From Steromphala cineraria (taxonomy: Eukaryota > Mollusca > Gastropoda > Trochida > Trochidae): a stretch of 64,000 nucleotides of DNA. The DNA is taken from NCBI GenBank assembly GCA_916613615.1, contig OU744731.1:19190328-19254327 (forward strand), written 5' to 3'. Below, piece by piece: positions 62,101 to 64,000 of the stretch (position 1 is the first letter of the stretch; each line of letters opens with the position of its first letter). A model generated the notes under the pieces. That model had not been told where the DNA came from, ran no database searches, and saw only the letters and a program-made list of their open reading frames with translations. A program made the translations under genes and the position numbers.

Positions 62101-63106
62101 GGTAAAAGAGATTTCTAGGTCTATTCAGATAGAATACTAAGGATAGCATACATACTTGTGTGATTAGGCCATACCTGTATACAATAGGTTGCTAAAGTTC
62201 ATGACCATAATATTTTACTTTTCGATATTCTTGTTTTGATGTACGGTAAGTCATTTTAGCAAGGGTGTTTATCATTTATTGATCTGACTGATCTCCCTTC
62301 CTGTTTCATTGTGAAAACATGAATGTGTCTTTATCGAGTATTATCTCTATGTAAGTACCAATTATTGGAACATCAAAGCCAAGTTTAACAAGTTTTGAGA
62401 ATATCACATACAGATCTAATTCTTATATTTTCAGTTACTTGTGTCCTTGTCATGTGTCCCAGAGAGTCCATCCTCCTCACACCTTGAAGATTGTGGTAAG
62501 TTATATCTTTAGTTGGCACATCTATGGTAACACTTTTTGTTCTGCTCATAACTCAAATAATACTTGTTCAATCGTTTTAGAACTTTACATATGTACACTT
62601 CATGGTCCCTAGATGTGCCTTTTTATGTTTCTGTCAGAATCCATCATTATTTTTTCAGATTTTCGGCCCGTTTAGATTGTGACGTCAAAGCATTGTTTAT
62701 AACGTGACGTCACAATGAAAAAGTTATATTTTGCCCAGGGCAACATATGATAAATATGAACCTCGGTATGACTGCTCTTGTAGGTAATAAATTTACTTTA
62801 CAGTTTACATTTATTTATTTACACATGGTATGACACAAGAGGTTCAAAAGTTGTACATGCAAACAAAAAATCATCATGCAAACATGCATTTACGATTGTT
62901 ATTCCTTTAATTAATATTGGAATGTTTCTTAGGAATTGCATATTGTTTGTAATCTTAGTTTGTAATGAATGAATATGAAAACTTTGGAATATTTAAGGGT
63001 CCTCAAATAGTTGAAGTGACTTGTCTGTGCCAAGACATCCTAAAAAAACAATTTGGCCAATTTAACACTTAAAACACCTGATTATGGAAAATAATAGTTT
63101 TCTGCT
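56189..63106 (+). repeat. 6.92-kb tandem duplication, copy 2
   Basis: Second copy of 49,272-56,188. It ends at TTTCTGCTA (63,099-63,107), where the sequence diverges into AATAACTTCAACC and, 66 bp further, the zinc-finger exon. It contains the same internal repeats at +6918 (mosaic segment 58,748-59,948; 156-bp repeat 59,948-60,428; TTGGCCCAA repeat 61,018-61,338) and the exon pair adjoining the zinc-finger exon. Confidence 0.95.
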
Positions 63107-63796
63107 AAATAACTTCAACCTTGTATATTTTCTCCAATACTGCCGTTAACTCCCAGCCTGCCTGTCATACCAGGGTTTCGTTGTGATATTTGTAGCTTGA
63201 CATTTAAAAACAGAGCTACACTGCGGGCCCACAACCGCAGGAAGCACGACGACGATCTCCACTTCCCATGCACCATCTGTGGGATGAGGTTTTTTAATAG
63301 CATGCTCCTACGTGAACACAATTCACGCGCACACACCAGTACAGGAGTTTGCAGGTGCAAGACGTGTGGCAAGGTGCTTACTACCTATCGTGGAATGAGG
63401 GAACATGTCAAAACTCATTCAGGTCAACTATTTTCATGTGATGAGTGTGAGAAGACTTTCACTTCATCTTCTCATTTAAAGCGACATAAGGGATGTCATG
63501 TTAAATCCTTCGAGTGTGAATTATGCGAGAAATCATTTGCCACAAGACATCAGCTAAAGGTGCACACCATTAAGCACAGTGTGAACCCAGACATATACAA
63601 ATGTCGTCACTGTACTTACCAAAGCATTTGGTTTGCCAGCGTTAAGAGGCATGTCTCTCAGGTCCACAGTGACGCACGACCCTATGTGTGGGACATCTGT
63701 GGACATGCATTCAAAGATAAAACCAATTTGAAGAGGCATAAGGCTTTGGTGAAGTGTAGCAAGGAGACATGTGCTAAACAATGGGAGGATTTGTAA
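62003..63796 (+). CDS. C2H2 zinc-finger protein, 239 aa, three coding exons
   Basis: Model: exon A 62,003-62,101 (coding from ATG 62,066), exon B 62,435-62,495, exon C 63,174-63,796 (acceptor GTCATACCAG after a pyrimidine-rich tract; stop TAA at 63,794-63,796). Phases agree at both joins, and all donors and acceptors are GT-AG. The N-terminus (residues 1-33) is short, acidic and Ser-rich with no KRAB, BTB or ZAD domain. Seven C2H2 units follow, ligands: C36/C39/H52/H57, C65/C68/H81/H86, C94/C97/H110/H114, C121/C124/H137/H141, C147/C150/H163/H167, C176/C179/H192/H197, and a seventh with W205 where the first Cys should be, then C208, H221 and C227. The seventh is probably unable to bind zinc normally. 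A nuclear DNA-binding regulator is likely; the target is unknown. Exon A begins at an acceptor, so a 5' untranslated exon probably lies upstream. Zinc fingers are certain; the two small exons are inferred from splice signals and phase. Confidence 0.82.
62676..62716. promoter_or_regulatory. Paired TGACGTCA sites, copy 2
   Basis: Same inverted pair as 55,758-55,798, here in the intron between exon B and the zinc-finger exon. Confidence 0.5.
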
Positions 63797-64000
63797 TCCA
63801 TTGAGCGACATATTCAGTCACAATCTTTGATTGATCACTGATAATTAAGTTATTTTTATTTTTATTTATTTTTTATTTTTTTCCTTTTTATTTCCCACAT
63901 TTTCAAGTTGCTTACAATTCATGTCATACATAGGTAAAGGTTCCACAATTCCACATGAAGTATCTTCAGTTCATTATTAACAGTTATTATAAACAGGGTG
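63797..64000 (+). other. 3' flank of the zinc-finger gene
   Basis: T-rich, with a TATTTTTATTTTTATTTATT run at 63,850-63,885. No canonical AATAAA is seen before the window ends, so the 3' end of the transcript may lie beyond it. Confidence 0.4.

Noticed and set aside
63115..63372. Minus-strand frames opposite the zinc-finger exon (63,115-63,372 and 63,554-63,811)
   Set aside because: Shadows of the plus-strand zinc-finger coding sequence.

Overview
This is an AT-rich window from an animal nuclear genome. It has spliced genes with GT-AG introns, a C2H2 zinc-finger gene, and fossils of several eukaryotic transposon classes (CR1/L2-type LINE, Tc1-like, PIF/Harbinger, hAT-like MITEs), with no operons. 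The ~156-bp repeat at 53,030-53,500, with its GGAAAC and GGGGGGATAA phrases, and the TTGGCCCAA-rich repeat look like ones I associate with bivalve and gastropod genomes. A mollusc is my best guess; it is inference, not proof.

Layout. 1-8.5 kb is gene-poor. It holds a MITE-like inverted repeat, a small array of ACGT palindromes, a decayed LINE C-terminus (minus strand), a G-rich minisatellite, a 133-bp GC-rich tandem repeat and a poly-C tract. 8.5-9.35 kb is a 172-bp satellite. 9.35-15.7 kb shows no gene. 15.7-27.0 kb is a large imperfect inverted repeat (arms over 4 kb, spacer about 2 kb) with a Tc1-like fossil in one arm. 27-43.9 kb is a mosaic of diverged copies of the same non-coding sequence, including a direct repeat (28.4-33.7 versus 39.5-43.9 kb), several MITEs and a 5'-truncated LINE that split one copy. 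43.9-49.2 kb is a Harbinger-type block: an intact-looking spliced Myb/SANT-like (trihelix) gene on the plus strand faces a broken transposase gene on the minus strand. 49.27-63.1 kb is a near-identical tandem duplication of about 6.92 kb. Immediately after it lies the zinc-finger exon (63,174-63,796).

How the parts connect. Two small coding exons inside the duplicated unit (copy 2: 62,066-62,101 and 62,435-62,495) join in phase to the zinc-finger exon. The duplication therefore doubles the 5' end of a single zinc-finger gene and leaves one zinc-finger exon. Its left breakpoint lies in a CpG-rich, promoter-like stretch shared with the start of the minus-strand Harbinger gene. Everything else in the window is repeat-derived or shows no coding signal that I can support. 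All repeat alignments here were made by eye, so boundaries are approximate unless a splice site or target-site duplication fixes them.
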